From NCBI RefSeq assembly GCF_002176815.1, contig NZ_CP021648.1:868001-932000 (forward strand): DNA of 64,000 bases, written 5' to 3'. Source of the DNA: Acidovorax sp. T1. Lineage in GTDB: Bacteria > Pseudomonadota > Gammaproteobacteria > Burkholderiales > Burkholderiaceae_C. The notes under the pieces are model-generated. The model ran no database searches, was not told the origin of the DNA, and saw only the letters and a program-made list of their open reading frames with translations. Positions within the stretch are counted from its first letter, which is position 1. Each line of letters begins with the position of its first letter. The position numbers and the translations under genes are program-made. Below, one piece after another: positions 21,454-29,824 of the stretch.

Positions 21454-21480
21454 GATGTAAGGGCGGATGTAAGACGATTT
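21454..21480 (+). repeat. 27-bp island-end direct repeat, left copy (candidate integrase arm site)
   Basis: The element contains GATGTAAG twice, ending in ACGATTT. It matches 29825-29851 at 26 of 27 positions, in the same orientation. Both copies lie just inside the tRNA-derived repeats, the position expected for integrase arm-type or excisionase binding sites. Confidence 0.75.
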
Positions 21481-21553
21481 CGGCAATGCCACCCAGCACC
21501 AGACAAAAGAAAAGCCCCACGGTGAGGGCTTGTGGTGGTTGCAGAGGTGCCCC

Positions 21554-21841
21554 TCAAATCAGTGCGCGCCGGGTGCGCAGGTCCACCACTTTGCCGGGTT
21601 GCTTGCGGGGCATTCGGCCAGCTGCGCGCAGTTCATCTTCCAGGCGGCCAATTTCATCCGCGTAGAGCTCCAGGCGGTCCAGCAGGGCCACGGTGAGGGG
21701 GGTCAGCTCTGGTGAGGTCCAACCGTGTTCCATGAGTTCGCCGGTGGGCATGGTTGCCAGTGTCTCGGTGGTGGTGTCGAAGTCGGTCACGGTCCCGTGT
21801 TCTGAGGTCGTTTGCATGGTGTGGTTTGTGTTGGTTGACAT
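21554..21841 (-). CDS. Hypothetical small protein
   Basis: 95 residues, not recognised. The N-terminal third is rich in Thr and has no clear structure (TMQTTSEHGTVTDFDTTTET). The C-terminal half, LTPLTVALLDRLELYADEIG and RLEDELRAAGRMPRKQPGK, looks like a short amphipathic helix followed by a basic tail. No membrane segment. It starts just beside a 7-bp inverted repeat (GCCTATT/AATAGGC) in the divergent control region with the gene at 22125. It is transcribed out of the island towards the tRNA and is the leftmost gene of the element. No clear Shine-Dalgarno sequence is seen. Confidence 0.55.
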   Translation of the reverse strand: MSTNTNHTMQTTSEHGTVTDFDTTTETLATMPTGELMEHGWTSPELTPLTVALLDRLELYADEIGRLEDELRAAGRMPRKQPGKVVDLRTRRALI

Positions 21842-22124
21842 GACGCCTATTGTGACGAATAGGCAGCGCTTATCAAACTACACTTTTCGCTTGAAACCTA
21901 TGCTGTTAGATGACTTTGCGCTATGTAAATTATAGCAATCTAACGTGTTAGACGAGGGGCGCGCGAGGCAGGCGCGAGCTTAAAAACGGGTGACCCCCAC
22001 CCCACCACGGGGGACTGGACCAACCCACCGCACCCCCGCCCCCACCCCTTATCTCTGGCTCTGTATTGGGGTGGTATTTTCAGTTTTCGCGTGTTAAATA
22101 TGATGCTTAACAGGAGGGCGCGGC
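21842..22124. promoter_or_regulatory. Divergent control region with several inverted repeats
   Basis: This 283-bp noncoding stretch is AT-rich at its left and G/C-run-rich at its right. It contains GCCTATT-N6-AATAGGC (21845-21864), the near-palindrome TCTAACGTGTTAGA (about 21940), a TTAGAT/ATCTAA pair flanking GCTAT/ATAGC, and TGTTAA-N9-TTAACA (about 22094) just before the gene at 22125. These are plausible operators for an island regulator. Confidence 0.5.
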
Positions 22125-22409
22125 ATGGATACCCAGCACATTGGCAAGGCAGAGGTCATCAACTGCGAGTTTGAATACGAATGCCCGCTTGACTGGTTCA
22201 AGTTAGCGACCACTTACGATGCGAGCGTTCGAAACTGCGGTGCCTGCAATAAGGATGTGTACTTCTGCCGGGATACTGGGCAACTGGTGCTCCTGCTGCG
22301 GTACATCCCGGATGCCTGCGCGGCCATGCATGTGGGCAAGACCGTCACCATTGACGCCAGCAGAATTAGGACGGGGATACCAACCTACCCACGCTTCCAG
22401 GATAAATAG
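22125..22409 (+). CDS. Small cysteine-motif protein, function unknown
   Basis: 94 residues behind a strong AGGAGGG at good spacing. Segment CEFEYECPLDWFKLATTYDA is followed by VRNCGACNKDVYFCRD, so C-x2-C-x6-C plus an upstream Cys could bind a metal or iron-sulfur centre. The pattern 'CP-x-W-x-x-L...VR-x-C-x-x-C-x-x-x-V-x-x-C' recalls a small uncharacterised family found in scattered bacteria; I know of no function. It is the only rightward gene of the island besides the tRNA and is divergent from the 95-residue gene. Base composition is slightly less GC-rich than its neighbours. Confidence 0.7.
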   Translation: MDTQHIGKAEVINCEFEYECPLDWFKLATTYDASVRNCGACNKDVYFCRDTGQLVLLLRYIPDACAAMHVGKTVTIDASRIRTGIPTYPRFQDK

Positions 22410-22463
22410 GAATTAATCGTAGTCTTCCATCGCATGATTGATGGTGCGCTGGGCGTGGTCAGA

Positions 22464-23126
22464 TCACGGCATGGCACCTGAGTTGGTTTCGGCGCTGCTG
22501 GGTGGAATCGTGCATTGCGAAAGTAAAGCCTGCGCTGTCTCCAAACATATCTTTTGGTCGAGCCCGCGAGGGGGATGCCCCTCGAAATGGCTCAATATGC
22601 GCTGTGCCATTGCAACCACCGTTGGCTTCTTGATCCGGTAGAAATCTCCATCCACGTCACCTAACACCGCATACGGGAGTTGTAGAACCCAAAACGCGAC
22701 GGTCGGGGGGTATTTGTTGTTGCGGATACCGCGCAGAAACCCATTCTCTACAAACCACCGAGCGAATTTCTTGTCCGGCAGACCAAGTGCTGAAATGCCT
22801 GCGCGCCCTAACAGGTTACGCCTCCACGTCAGAAAATACTCCCGAGCACGCCAATATGTCGAGTCGGGCACTTCACTGACCCCAGATACGCAAGGGTGTT
22901 TTGGCCACGGCGCACCCAATGCATCAAAGTACACCCGCCCGCCTGATGGCGACTTGTAGAAAAACACCGTCGCGTTGCACACTGGGCATCGCGCTTTGGG
23001 GTTGACCCAACTGCCGGGGGTCAGCGGCCACGCTAGGGCTTGGGAAAGGCCCGCGCTGTGCCCGTGGAATGTCCCACCCCAACCACAGTCGCAGTCGGGG
23101 GCGTGGTTCCAAGCGTTACACCCCAT
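22464..23126 (-). CDS. Hypothetical Cys-rich (zinc-ribbon-like) protein
   Basis: 220 residues, preceded by GGGGAGG at suitable spacing. The N-terminal 80 residues contain GCNAWNHAPDCDCGWGG and, after about 30 residues, ARCPVCNATVFFYKSPSGGR followed by VYFDALGAPWPKHPC, a likely treble-clef or zinc-ribbon module that proteins of unknown function share across Proteobacteria. The C-terminal 130 residues, with YWRAREYFLTWRRNLLGRAG and VAMAQRILSHFEGHPP, have no recognised domain. It is transcribed with the upstream 246-residue gene. Being neither integrase nor replication gene, it is cargo; a nucleic-acid-linked role is only a guess. Confidence 0.7.
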   Translation of the reverse strand: MGCNAWNHAPDCDCGWGGTFHGHSAGLSQALAWPLTPGSWVNPKARCPVCNATVFFYKSPSGGRVYFDALGAPWPKHPCVSGVSEVPDSTYWRAREYFLTWRRNLLGRAGISALGLPDKKFARWFVENGFLRGIRNNKYPPTVAFWVLQLPYAVLGDVDGDFYRIKKPTVVAMAQRILSHFEGHPPRGLDQKICLETAQALLSQCTIPPSSAETNSGAMP

Positions 23127-23169
23127 AGCGTGAATCCTCCCCGACCCATGCTACTTCATACCGCACGGG

Positions 23170-23910
23170 CTAGTGCAGGTCATCAAGCCCCAAGGTGTAG
23201 GCCACCCCTGCATCAATAACCGCTTGGGCCTCGGTGAGTAGCACGCGGGCTTGCAGAGCATCTTTGCGAAGTTGCTGATACGCTGGGCCTTGTACCTGCT
23301 CAAACGCTTGGGCAATGTGCCCGGCGACAGTGCAAGCCATTAATATCAGGTACTCGGCGGTTGTGTGCCCCTTGGCAGCGAGATTTGCCTCCGTGTGCGG
23401 TGACATGTTGGGGTAGCGGTTGGCTGCTTGAATGACGCCCATCACTTCGGCGCGGGTCTGTTCGCAGCCTTGAGCAGCCAGCTTTTCGGCTGCGTCTTGA
23501 ATCCACACCAGAGTAGAGATAACGTCCCATGTCCGGCCGATGCCGATGCCGAGGCCGAGGCCGTCATCCTTCGGAAAAAACGCATCACGCAGACGCGCGG
23601 CTGGTTGGTTATGCCAGCGTGCTGAGCGCATTACATGCGCAAGGGATGAGAGCAGGTCTGTAAGTTGCAGTAGGCGTGCTGACATGTCACGCGCTGATGG
23701 TTGGGAAGAACCGCAGCCGTAGTGAAGCCCATCGCTCTGTCGGACCGTGCGTTTGTTCGTGTCTGCCTTCATCAAGGCCATCAGTGCCTGGGCACGTGCT
23801 GGGGACATGATGCCCTCTAAGGCAGGGCTACCATCGTTGAAGTCGAACACGACGTGTGCGGGTGCCATGAGAGCGGCGGCGGTTGTGGTGCTGGTGGAGT
23901 CTTGCATCAT
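23170..23910 (-). CDS. Hypothetical protein of the island
   Basis: 246 residues, not recognised. It starts MMQDS behind AAGGAA. Visible parts: an N-terminal Ala/Thr-rich tract, VVFDFNDGSPALEGIMSPAR, a Ser/Arg-rich middle, the Gly/Leu-rich DDGLGLGIGIGRTWDVISTL and helical C-terminal segments such as ILMACTVAGHIAQAFEQVQG and KDALQARVLLTEAQAVIDAG. No signal peptide or clear membrane span. It lies 12 nt after the 106-residue gene and 43 nt before the Cys-rich gene, so these three are probably one minus-strand transcript. Confidence 0.65.
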   Translation of the reverse strand: MMQDSTSTTTAAALMAPAHVVFDFNDGSPALEGIMSPARAQALMALMKADTNKRTVRQSDGLHYGCGSSQPSARDMSARLLQLTDLLSSLAHVMRSARWHNQPAARLRDAFFPKDDGLGLGIGIGRTWDVISTLVWIQDAAEKLAAQGCEQTRAEVMGVIQAANRYPNMSPHTEANLAAKGHTTAEYLILMACTVAGHIAQAFEQVQGPAYQQLRKDALQARVLLTEAQAVIDAGVAYTLGLDDLH

Positions 23911-23922
23911 TAGGTTCCTTTG

Positions 23923-24243
23923 TCAGTGGGGTTGCGTGAGGGTGTGAAGGCGTGGGCGGCCACGCGGGCGGCGTGTTACCGGGCTACTCGGGGGCAACCA
24001 CAACGTGGTCGGTTTTCCGTGGACGCGGCGCAGGATGCGCTGCCAGCCCAGTGCGTGGAGTGCGGGGGCGAGTCGCTGCATGTCCGTGCCGGTAATGCGC
24101 TGCAGGGTGGTCGGTGTGAGTGCGGTTGGCTTTGGGTAGGGTAGTGAAGCCCACCACGTGGCCACGGTGGACATACGACGGGCCAGACGGCGCCGGGCTC
24201 GCGCAGTTGGGATAGGGGCGGTCAGTTGCTTGGGTCGTTTCAT
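23923..24243 (-). CDS. Small basic protein, possible winged-helix DNA binder
   Basis: 106 residues, strongly basic (about 20 Arg and Lys). The middle, TLQRITGTDMQRLAPALHAL then GWQRILRRVHGKPTTLWLPP, has the spacing of a helix-turn-helix followed by a wing, as in small replication or regulatory proteins of mobile elements. The C-terminus RRPRGRPRLHTL resembles an AT-hook. It begins at the edge of the iteron-like intergenic region downstream of the replication gene, so it could bind there. No Shine-Dalgarno sequence is evident. Function is inferred only from these features. Confidence 0.6.
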   Translation of the reverse strand: MKRPKQLTAPIPTARARRRLARRMSTVATWWASLPYPKPTALTPTTLQRITGTDMQRLAPALHALGWQRILRRVHGKPTTLWLPPSSPVTRRPRGRPRLHTLTQPH

Positions 24244-24250
24244 GTCGTTT

Positions 24251-24429
24251 GTGCAGGGTGTGCAGGGTGTGCAGGCATGGGAGGGCTTCTTTTCTCTTTT
24301 CTCTCTTTTCTCTCTTTCTTTTTTCTAAAGAGAAGGGGGGGGGCTTGCCTGCAAACCCTGCAAACCTGCACGTTTTGGTTGTTTTCCCTCTGTAGCAGGG
24401 CGTGCAGGCAAGGCGCCCGCACCCTGCAC
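24251..24429. other. Iteron-like region with 41-nt homopyrimidine tract; candidate replication origin
   Basis: GTGCAGG occurs at 24251, 24260 and 24269 (9-bp period), at 24402, and inverted (CCTGCAC) at 24365 and 24423; CCTGCAAA occurs at 24348 and 24357. Between the clusters lies an uninterrupted C/T run at 24286-24326. The whole 214-bp gap between the replication gene and the 106-residue gene is noncoding. Clustered short repeats beside an easily unwound tract and a primase-helicase gene suggest an origin; this is inference. Confidence 0.5.
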
Positions 24430-24457
24430 ACTTCATGCACAAAGTGCTGCGCCGGGG

Positions 24458-27142
24458 TCATAGAGTTGCCCCGAAGTCGTCCCCGTCAGACGGTCGCCAG
24501 TCAAAGCGGAGCACCGGCCGGGTGCCATAAGTAAACTCTTGGTACAAAACACCCATGGCGTGCAGGATTGGCTGCACGCGGCGTAACGCATCCAATAACG
24601 CCCGCTCGGTCTTCGGAATGGGTGAGTCACGGTCCCAAGGATCTGGGCGCGGTAGCAGCCCAAGCAAGACACTGGGGCGAATCAGGGCGCCTAGCCCCTC
24701 GGTAGTGTTGAACACGGCGGCCGGTCGCGGGCGCCTCATGATGTGGCGTAGGCCGGGTTCGCTATCGTCCTTGGGCCAAGACTGCACACCCTTGATCGCG
24801 GCGCAGACCTTGAGCAGGAACACATCCCCCGATGCGCTACGCCGCGCCATGGCCTCGCGCAGTGCATCCACGATCTTGAGGAACCCACCCGGCGGGTAAC
24901 CGGCTGCACAGAGCATGGCCTCCCCGGTCTGGTCGAAGGTCACCAGTCGGTGTTTCCACCCTTTGCGCTGGCGAACCTCGGGCAATGTGCGCAACGTCGC
25001 GGCCTTCAGCGAATACAGCGCGCCAAGGAGGGCGGGGAGGCGTGCCTCTGTCATGGTGCGGATTTCTCCCTCGCTGAGAACCTCACGGTTCGCGTTGGGC
25101 CGGAAATCGAAACGCAGTGTACGGTTCTGCAGGTCTGGCTGCGTGCAGACAGGGCTTACAGCGGTGATTGCTACGGGGCGCAGGAGATGTAGGGCGGCGG
25201 TCTCCGTTTGCTCGTACAACTTGCGCACCGTTAACGTACCGCCCGTGCTGGCCATGCACAGGGTGTCTGCCGTGGCCTTGTCGAAACGGCTCACGTTATC
25301 CATAGACAGCACGTATTGCTGCTGGGCCACTGCCGCGATGTCTTCCGTCTTGGCACCACAGGTGCGCAGCCCGTGTTTTGATGGTGGGTCAATCAGCCCC
25401 ACGTCGTGCTCGGCTGCTGTGCTTTTCCCCGACCCTGCCGGGCCGACGTATTCGCACACCGGGTGGGTGGTTTCCGGATCGAGCCGATCAAGTGCGACCG
25501 CAGTGCGAATCACTGCCTGATCCGTTGGTGTTTGGAACAAGGCTTCAAAGTACCCCATGCAATGTGCGAGTGCTGCGCGTGCGTCTCCGTCAAAAGGTTC
25601 TGGGTCTGGCAGTTCGCCCGCGCCCGCGCCGCGCCGGAATAGAGGGGTGTCTTGCGACTCGTCCACCTGCGCCCACCCTTGCGGGTCAATGCGGACGATG
25701 CGGCCCGGTCCCAGGTCCACGTAGCGAGCGTCTCCGTCCTGCGCTACGCGAAGTGCAACAGAAGTCACTTGACCTGCCCGTTTGGCCTTTGTGCGTAGTT
25801 GCGCCTCGAACATTACGATTGCCTGCTGACTGGGTGCTTTGCCGCCGCCAGCCGCTGCCGTGGTCAAAATCAGATCGTTGGCTGTCCCGCTGCCGCTGCG
25901 GACCACTTGGCGGCACGTGCGCCCGTCCTTCGTGTAGGTTTCGACGTAGTTCAAGACGCCGTCTTGATCAACGATGGGGCGCAGCGCGCCCGACACGACG
26001 GCTGAGGTGAGCCCGGTAGTAGTCGGCGCTTCGTGGCTTGCTTGCTGATGTGCTCGGCCCAAGACGATGGGGGATTTGATCTTGCCCCGATGCGGGCAGG
26101 CAGCACAGGCGGCTGAATGGCTGCCAAACTCGCTGCACGTGGTTGGCCCAGCACCCCAAGCCGCCATTTTTCGGGCCGTGTTGCGTGGGTCGTACTCGGG
26201 GTGGTGTTTGCTGACGTCATCGGCCAGCCCATCAGGCCCCGCGCAGTGCTTCACGATGCCCAGCATGGCACGCCAATATGGTTCCGTCACCTTCTGCTGG
26301 TTATCGGGCTCAGCCGCCCAGCGGACCGCCTCACACTCTGCGCGGATCAATTCAAAGTCGGCCGGCGCGGAGTCGTACTGCTGCAGCACATCGGCGTTGA
26401 CGCTCAAGTCATACACCCGCGAGGACGCAACTGGGCCGCTGGCCCCTTGGGCCGCAGCCGCGATCTCGTCGGGGTCGGCGGGATGGTTGCCCATGACGGT
26501 AGGAGGTGGGCGCGAGTGTCGCGTCCCGACGGGACAGCTTGGGAGATACGAGCGCCGTGTCGCATCTTTGGCCCCGGTGTCCCCGATGCCGCCAGACAGA
26601 GCTTGCAAGCCTGCCCACACTCCCTGGGTGTACTCTTGCCCACCATCTGTAATGCGCGACAAGGGCACGACGTAACGAAAGCGCGGTGCGTCCGGTGCCC
26701 AGTTGTAGGTGGGGGCCTTGAGGTAAATCCATCCCTTGCGGCCCAGTGCAGCATCCAAGGTGGCAATCTGTTCTGGCGTCGCAGAGTCCACATCCAGAAC
26801 GACAGCCCAGACACCTTTATGCGCGGCACCCGCAGCCATGCTTACGCCGGGCTCCAAGTTGTCACGCATCACACCGATGCCGAACATGGCTGCTTCCTCT
26901 TTGGCGCGCACCTCGTGCACTGCCGCGAGTTTCTCCAGTACCGCACGGGGGGCGTCAGCCTCTATGAATCCGCTAACCCTTGTGGCCTTCACGCTGTCGA
27001 ATAATGGCACCTTGTAGCGCGAGCTGCCTCGCGGGTATGCTTCGCCATCCCAGCTCTCAGCTTCGGCGTTTTGCAGCGGTTCGGGTGTTACAGCACCCCC
27101 CGCTGTTTTTGTTTGAGCGGCCATCGCCGACCACTTACTCAT
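24458..27142 (-). CDS. Island replication protein: primase with PriCT-like region and helicase-type ATPase
   Basis: 894 residues. The N-terminal part (about 60-230) contains VWAVVLDVDSATPEQIATLD and RFRYVVPLSRI, compatible with an archaeo-eukaryotic-type primase. Near 290-340, YWRAMLGIVKHCAGPDGLAD and HPEYDPRNTARKMAAWG look like a PriCT domain, followed by the Cys pattern CSEFGSHSAACAACPHRG. The C-terminal half is a P-loop ATPase with Walker A CEYVGPAGSGKSTAAEHDVG and a Walker B-like YVLSMDNVSRF. It probably primes and unwinds island DNA, like the alpha protein of satellite P4 in role. The ATG at 27142 follows AAGGAGG and overlaps the stop of the upstream gene (ATGAGTAA), which decides the start over a GTG six bases earlier. 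Confidence 0.8.
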   Translation of the reverse strand: MSKWSAMAAQTKTAGGAVTPEPLQNAEAESWDGEAYPRGSSRYKVPLFDSVKATRVSGFIEADAPRAVLEKLAAVHEVRAKEEAAMFGIGVMRDNLEPGVSMAAGAAHKGVWAVVLDVDSATPEQIATLDAALGRKGWIYLKAPTYNWAPDAPRFRYVVPLSRITDGGQEYTQGVWAGLQALSGGIGDTGAKDATRRSYLPSCPVGTRHSRPPPTVMGNHPADPDEIAAAAQGASGPVASSRVYDLSVNADVLQQYDSAPADFELIRAECEAVRWAAEPDNQQKVTEPYWRAMLGIVKHCAGPDGLADDVSKHHPEYDPRNTARKMAAWGAGPTTCSEFGSHSAACAACPHRGKIKSPIVLGRAHQQASHEAPTTTGLTSAVVSGALRPIVDQDGVLNYVETYTKDGRTCRQVVRSGSGTANDLILTTAAAGGGKAPSQQAIVMFEAQLRTKAKRAGQVTSVALRVAQDGDARYVDLGPGRIVRIDPQGWAQVDESQDTPLFRRGAGAGELPDPEPFDGDARAALAHCMGYFEALFQTPTDQAVIRTAVALDRLDPETTHPVCEYVGPAGSGKSTAAEHDVGLIDPPSKHGLRTCGAKTEDIAAVAQQQYVLSMDNVSRFDKATADTLCMASTGGTLTVRKLYEQTETAALHLLRPVAITAVSPVCTQPDLQNRTLRFDFRPNANREVLSEGEIRTMTEARLPALLGALYSLKAATLRTLPEVRQRKGWKHRLVTFDQTGEAMLCAAGYPPGGFLKIVDALREAMARRSASGDVFLLKVCAAIKGVQSWPKDDSEPGLRHIMRRPRPAAVFNTTEGLGALIRPSVLLGLLPRPDPWDRDSPIPKTERALLDALRRVQPILHAMGVLYQEFTYGTRPVLRFDWRPSDGDDFGATL

Positions 27143-27614
27143 CAGCACCCTCCTTACCGTTCACGTGCTTCGCTGGCACGTCCACAACGTTGCCGGGCTC
27201 CACCAGTTCGGCGCTGATGCCGCCACGGTGGATGATGAAGTTAAACACCGGCAGGTTTGCGTATGGGTCTGCTTTCTGGGCAAGGCGGACGCGGTCGGCG
27301 TTCTCGATGATGCGCAGCGGATGCTTGATCAGGTCGGCTGCTTCGAGTGGGTCCAGGCTGTCCACATCAACCACTATGCGGTCCAGCAGTTTTTGCGCCA
27401 GCTTTCGGGCCTTGGGCACCAACAGTTCGCCTTTGAGTGCCATTCGCTCAGCAGTGGCGTCGATGGCTTCAGCATGGGCAGCAACAAAGTCGGCTGCGTC
27501 GGCTTGTGTGAGTTCCAGCAGGCCCGCCACCCCGGCCATATCGGGAGGGTCGTACTCTGCAACCAGCCGGATACGCTCGGCCACCGTCTTTTCGTAGTGG
27601 GTCAGGTCAGACAT
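27135..27614 (-). CDS. Hypothetical protein upstream of the replication gene
   Basis: 159 residues, not recognised. It is largely helical, with LLELTQADAADFVAAHAEAI and KARKLAQKLLDRIVVDVDSL and an acidic overall charge; the C-terminus is VPAKHVNGKEGADE. The region DPLEAADLIKHPLRIIENAD recalls small phage packaging or DNA-binding proteins, but I cannot assign a family. Its ATG overlaps the stop of the HTH gene by 8 bases and its stop overlaps the ATG of the replication gene, so three genes are translationally coupled. That suggests an accessory role in replication or its control. Confidence 0.65.
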   Translation of the reverse strand: MSDLTHYEKTVAERIRLVAEYDPPDMAGVAGLLELTQADAADFVAAHAEAIDATAERMALKGELLVPKARKLAQKLLDRIVVDVDSLDPLEAADLIKHPLRIIENADRVRLAQKADPYANLPVFNFIIHRGGISAELVEPGNVVDVPAKHVNGKEGADE

Positions 27615-27876
27615 TGGCGCTGCCCTCGGCTCCAGTGATACGGCGGATTTCTGCCACGGGCCATGCAAGGCGACCATTGATGCGTAAGGGGCGCAGGGGA
27701 CCGTGCTCGAAGCAGGCCCAGCCCCGCATGGTCTGGGGTCGGCGATTCAAATAGTGCGCGGCTTGCTCAGTCGTTACGTTGGGTTGCGTGACTGATTCAA
27801 GCGGCGGGAATCGCAGGACCGCGGATGCAGCGCCGGGCAGTTGGACGCTGTTTTGCGTAGGCTGTTTCTCGGGCAT
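27607..27876 (-). CDS. AlpA/MerR-like helix-turn-helix protein
   Basis: 89 residues from the ATG at 27876, which follows GGGGGA; an ATG four codons earlier is an alternative. The core TTEQAAHYLNRRPQTMRGWA then RPLRINGRLAWPVAEIRRI is a short winged HTH of the type found in AlpA regulators and recombination directionality factors. Such proteins activate integrase expression or excision. It lies in the integrase-replication operon two genes after the integrase, consistent with a control role in this element. Confidence 0.75.
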   Translation of the reverse strand: MPEKQPTQNSVQLPGAASAVLRFPPLESVTQPNVTTEQAAHYLNRRPQTMRGWACFEHGPLRPLRINGRLAWPVAEIRRITGAEGSANV

Positions 27877-27970
27877 GTTGTCCCCCATGTGGGTTTGTTG
27901 AACATGGCCGCGAGTTTGTTTTTTTGTGGCTCTTTCGTGGTCACACGTATTTGCCGAAAAATAGGATCAC

Positions 27971-28465
27971 CTACGGCAACGGCTCCCATCCGTTCACTGG
28001 GGCGTTGTCGGCTGTTCTGCTGCTGATACCCCCTGCTCGATACCCCGACATACTGATCAGCTGGGCACAGAAGTCGGTTAAGTAGGTACGCTGGTCTCGC
28101 CCGTTCTTCCACTGCGGCAGATGGGCGTCAACTTTTGCAAGGGTGTTGCGGACTTGAGCAAGCAGTAACGCCTGTGCCGTTTTAGCTTTTGGTCCGGTGC
28201 GTCCCTGTGGGGTGGCTTCTATAAGTCCCGCCATTGCTGGGTAAAACGCCACCTCGTGCGCAAGGGCGTCCAAAAGCGCGTCAACTGTTGCCGCTTCGGT
28301 TTGAGTAACCCAACTTTCAAACCCCGGCATTTTGCGCATCAGGTCTGCAATTTGTGCCTTATACGCATTGAGCAACTCAATGGATGCGTCTGAGGCATTC
28401 GGCACGTTCACAGGTGACTCCTTCGGCGGTCTTCCCCGTTTCGGCTTTTGCATATCGCCGTTCAC
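27971..28465 (-). CDS. Hypothetical protein with AT-hook-like N-terminus
   Basis: 164 residues from a GTG that overlaps the integrase stop (GTGA); an ATG at 28453 would give 160 residues. The N-terminal QKPKRGRPPKESP is an AT-hook-like motif. The rest is helical (NAYKAQIADLMRKMPGFESW, ALAHEVAFYPAMAGLIEAT) with no family I recognise. Coupling to the integrase gene suggests a DNA-binding accessory, possibly for recombination, but this is inference only. Confidence 0.65.
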   Translation of the reverse strand: MNGDMQKPKRGRPPKESPVNVPNASDASIELLNAYKAQIADLMRKMPGFESWVTQTEAATVDALLDALAHEVAFYPAMAGLIEATPQGRTGPKAKTAQALLLAQVRNTLAKVDAHLPQWKNGRDQRTYLTDFCAQLISMSGYRAGGISSRTADNAPVNGWEPLP

Positions 28466-29793
28466 TGCACCACCACGCGCAGCGCGCCCGGCGCGGCCTT
28501 GGCATCAAACACAATCCCGGCCTGTTCCAGAATCCACGCCTCGATGCGCTCATGGTGTACGCGCAGCAGGTCAAGCGGTCGCACGCGGTAGTGCTTTTCC
28601 GCTGTGGCGCTCGGCTTGTGGCCTTGAATCTGCGCCACCACGCCAGCAGGCACCTCCAGCCACTCCGACAAGGTGCCAAAACTGCGGCGCAGGCCATGCA
28701 GGGTCAGGGCATCAATGGCGGCCACCTTGCACGCTCTGTCGTGCGCATGGTTGGGCTCAGTCAGCGGTGTGCCTTTGTTGCGGGGGCTGGAGAACACCCA
28801 TTCATTACGGCGGGGCAGGGCGGCCAGCAGGTTGTGAACGTAGGGCGTCAAAGGGATAACGCGCTCGCCTTCCACCTTGTCGCGGATAGTTAGGCCCCGC
28901 CATTGCGTGTTCAAGTCATCCCAGCGCATCGCCAGCACCTCGCCAGGGCGCGCACCGGTCAGCAGCAACGTTTGCAGGTATGCGGACACGGCAGGGTTGC
29001 CGATGCTGCGCACGGCGGCAAACCACGCGGGCAATTGCTCTTTCAGTAGTGAATCGTCCTTTGCCTTCGCCTTGCCCAGTGCCTCGCGGGCCTTCTTGGT
29101 TTTGGCGGGGTTCGTGCTGGGCAGCACTGGCACATATTCCGGCTGTTCTGCGCACCAGCCTAAAAACGCTTTCAGCAGGCGCCATGCCAGCCGGGCAGCG
29201 GTTGGGCGTGTCTTCGCCTCACGTGCTGCCCATGCCTCGATAACGGCGGGCGTCAGGTCACGCAGCGCCATCGCCATGAGCGGATGCAATGGCCCGGCGA
29301 TGGTCACACCCCGGCCACGGGTGCCACGCTTGGCCGCTTCGCCACCGGCTCGGGTCAGGCGCGCATGGTCATTGCGGTGCAGGTCGCCCCAGTGTGGGGT
29401 GCGTTCGGCCACATAGGCGCCCCATGCTTCGCCCACTGTCACGGCTTGGGATGCGGCCTCTGCGGCGGCGGCTACCAGTGCAGCGGCTTGCGCTTTTGTC
29501 GTGGCCACGGCATCGCGTTTCAAGTCTCGCGGGTCTTTGCCTTCATCAATCAGGCGTTGCAGCTCGCGCGCCTTGGCTTGGGCGTCTGGAATGCTCCAAG
29601 CGGCAGGGCTCCCAATGGTTAGGCGCAGGTCTTTGCCTAGGTACACGCTCTGGAACACATACGCAGGCTTTCCGGCTGGCGTTGCTCTCAGCCCAAGCCC
29701 CGGCGCGGTTGCGTCCCACATGAAAGCCTGTTTCTTGTCGGGCGGGCATTTGAACCCCGAAACCCGGCCAGCGGTGAATGCAATCTTTGCCAT
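28462..29793 (-). CDS. Tyrosine-type integrase of the first island
   Basis: 443 residues. An N-terminal DUF4102-like arm domain (FTAGRVSGFKCPPDKKQAFM and LGLRATPAGKPAYVFQSVYL), a SAM-like core-binding domain near 115-215 and a C-terminal catalytic domain. Catalytic residues are visible: Arg in LLTGARPGEVLAMRWDD, His-x-x-Arg in TLHGLRRSFGTL, a second His in QIQGHKPSA and the Tyr in EKHYRVRPLDLLR. It catalyses integration into the CAT-anticodon tRNA gene. It lies about 180 bp inside the right tRNA-derived repeat and reads into the island, and is probably the first gene of the int to replication-protein transcript. Confidence 0.95.
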   Translation of the reverse strand: MAKIAFTAGRVSGFKCPPDKKQAFMWDATAPGLGLRATPAGKPAYVFQSVYLGKDLRLTIGSPAAWSIPDAQAKARELQRLIDEGKDPRDLKRDAVATTKAQAAALVAAAAEAASQAVTVGEAWGAYVAERTPHWGDLHRNDHARLTRAGGEAAKRGTRGRGVTIAGPLHPLMAMALRDLTPAVIEAWAAREAKTRPTAARLAWRLLKAFLGWCAEQPEYVPVLPSTNPAKTKKAREALGKAKAKDDSLLKEQLPAWFAAVRSIGNPAVSAYLQTLLLTGARPGEVLAMRWDDLNTQWRGLTIRDKVEGERVIPLTPYVHNLLAALPRRNEWVFSSPRNKGTPLTEPNHAHDRACKVAAIDALTLHGLRRSFGTLSEWLEVPAGVVAQIQGHKPSATAEKHYRVRPLDLLRVHHERIEAWILEQAGIVFDAKAAPGALRVVVQ

Positions 29794-29824
29794 GCGGTGC
29801 CCCTTGCCGTCTTACATCGACAAG

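Noticed and set aside
24240..24461. Small leftward frame across the homopyrimidine tract
   Set aside because: Its translation is a run of Lys, Arg and Glu from the tract and the frame overlaps the ends of neighbouring genes; an iteron-like noncoding region explains the sequence better.
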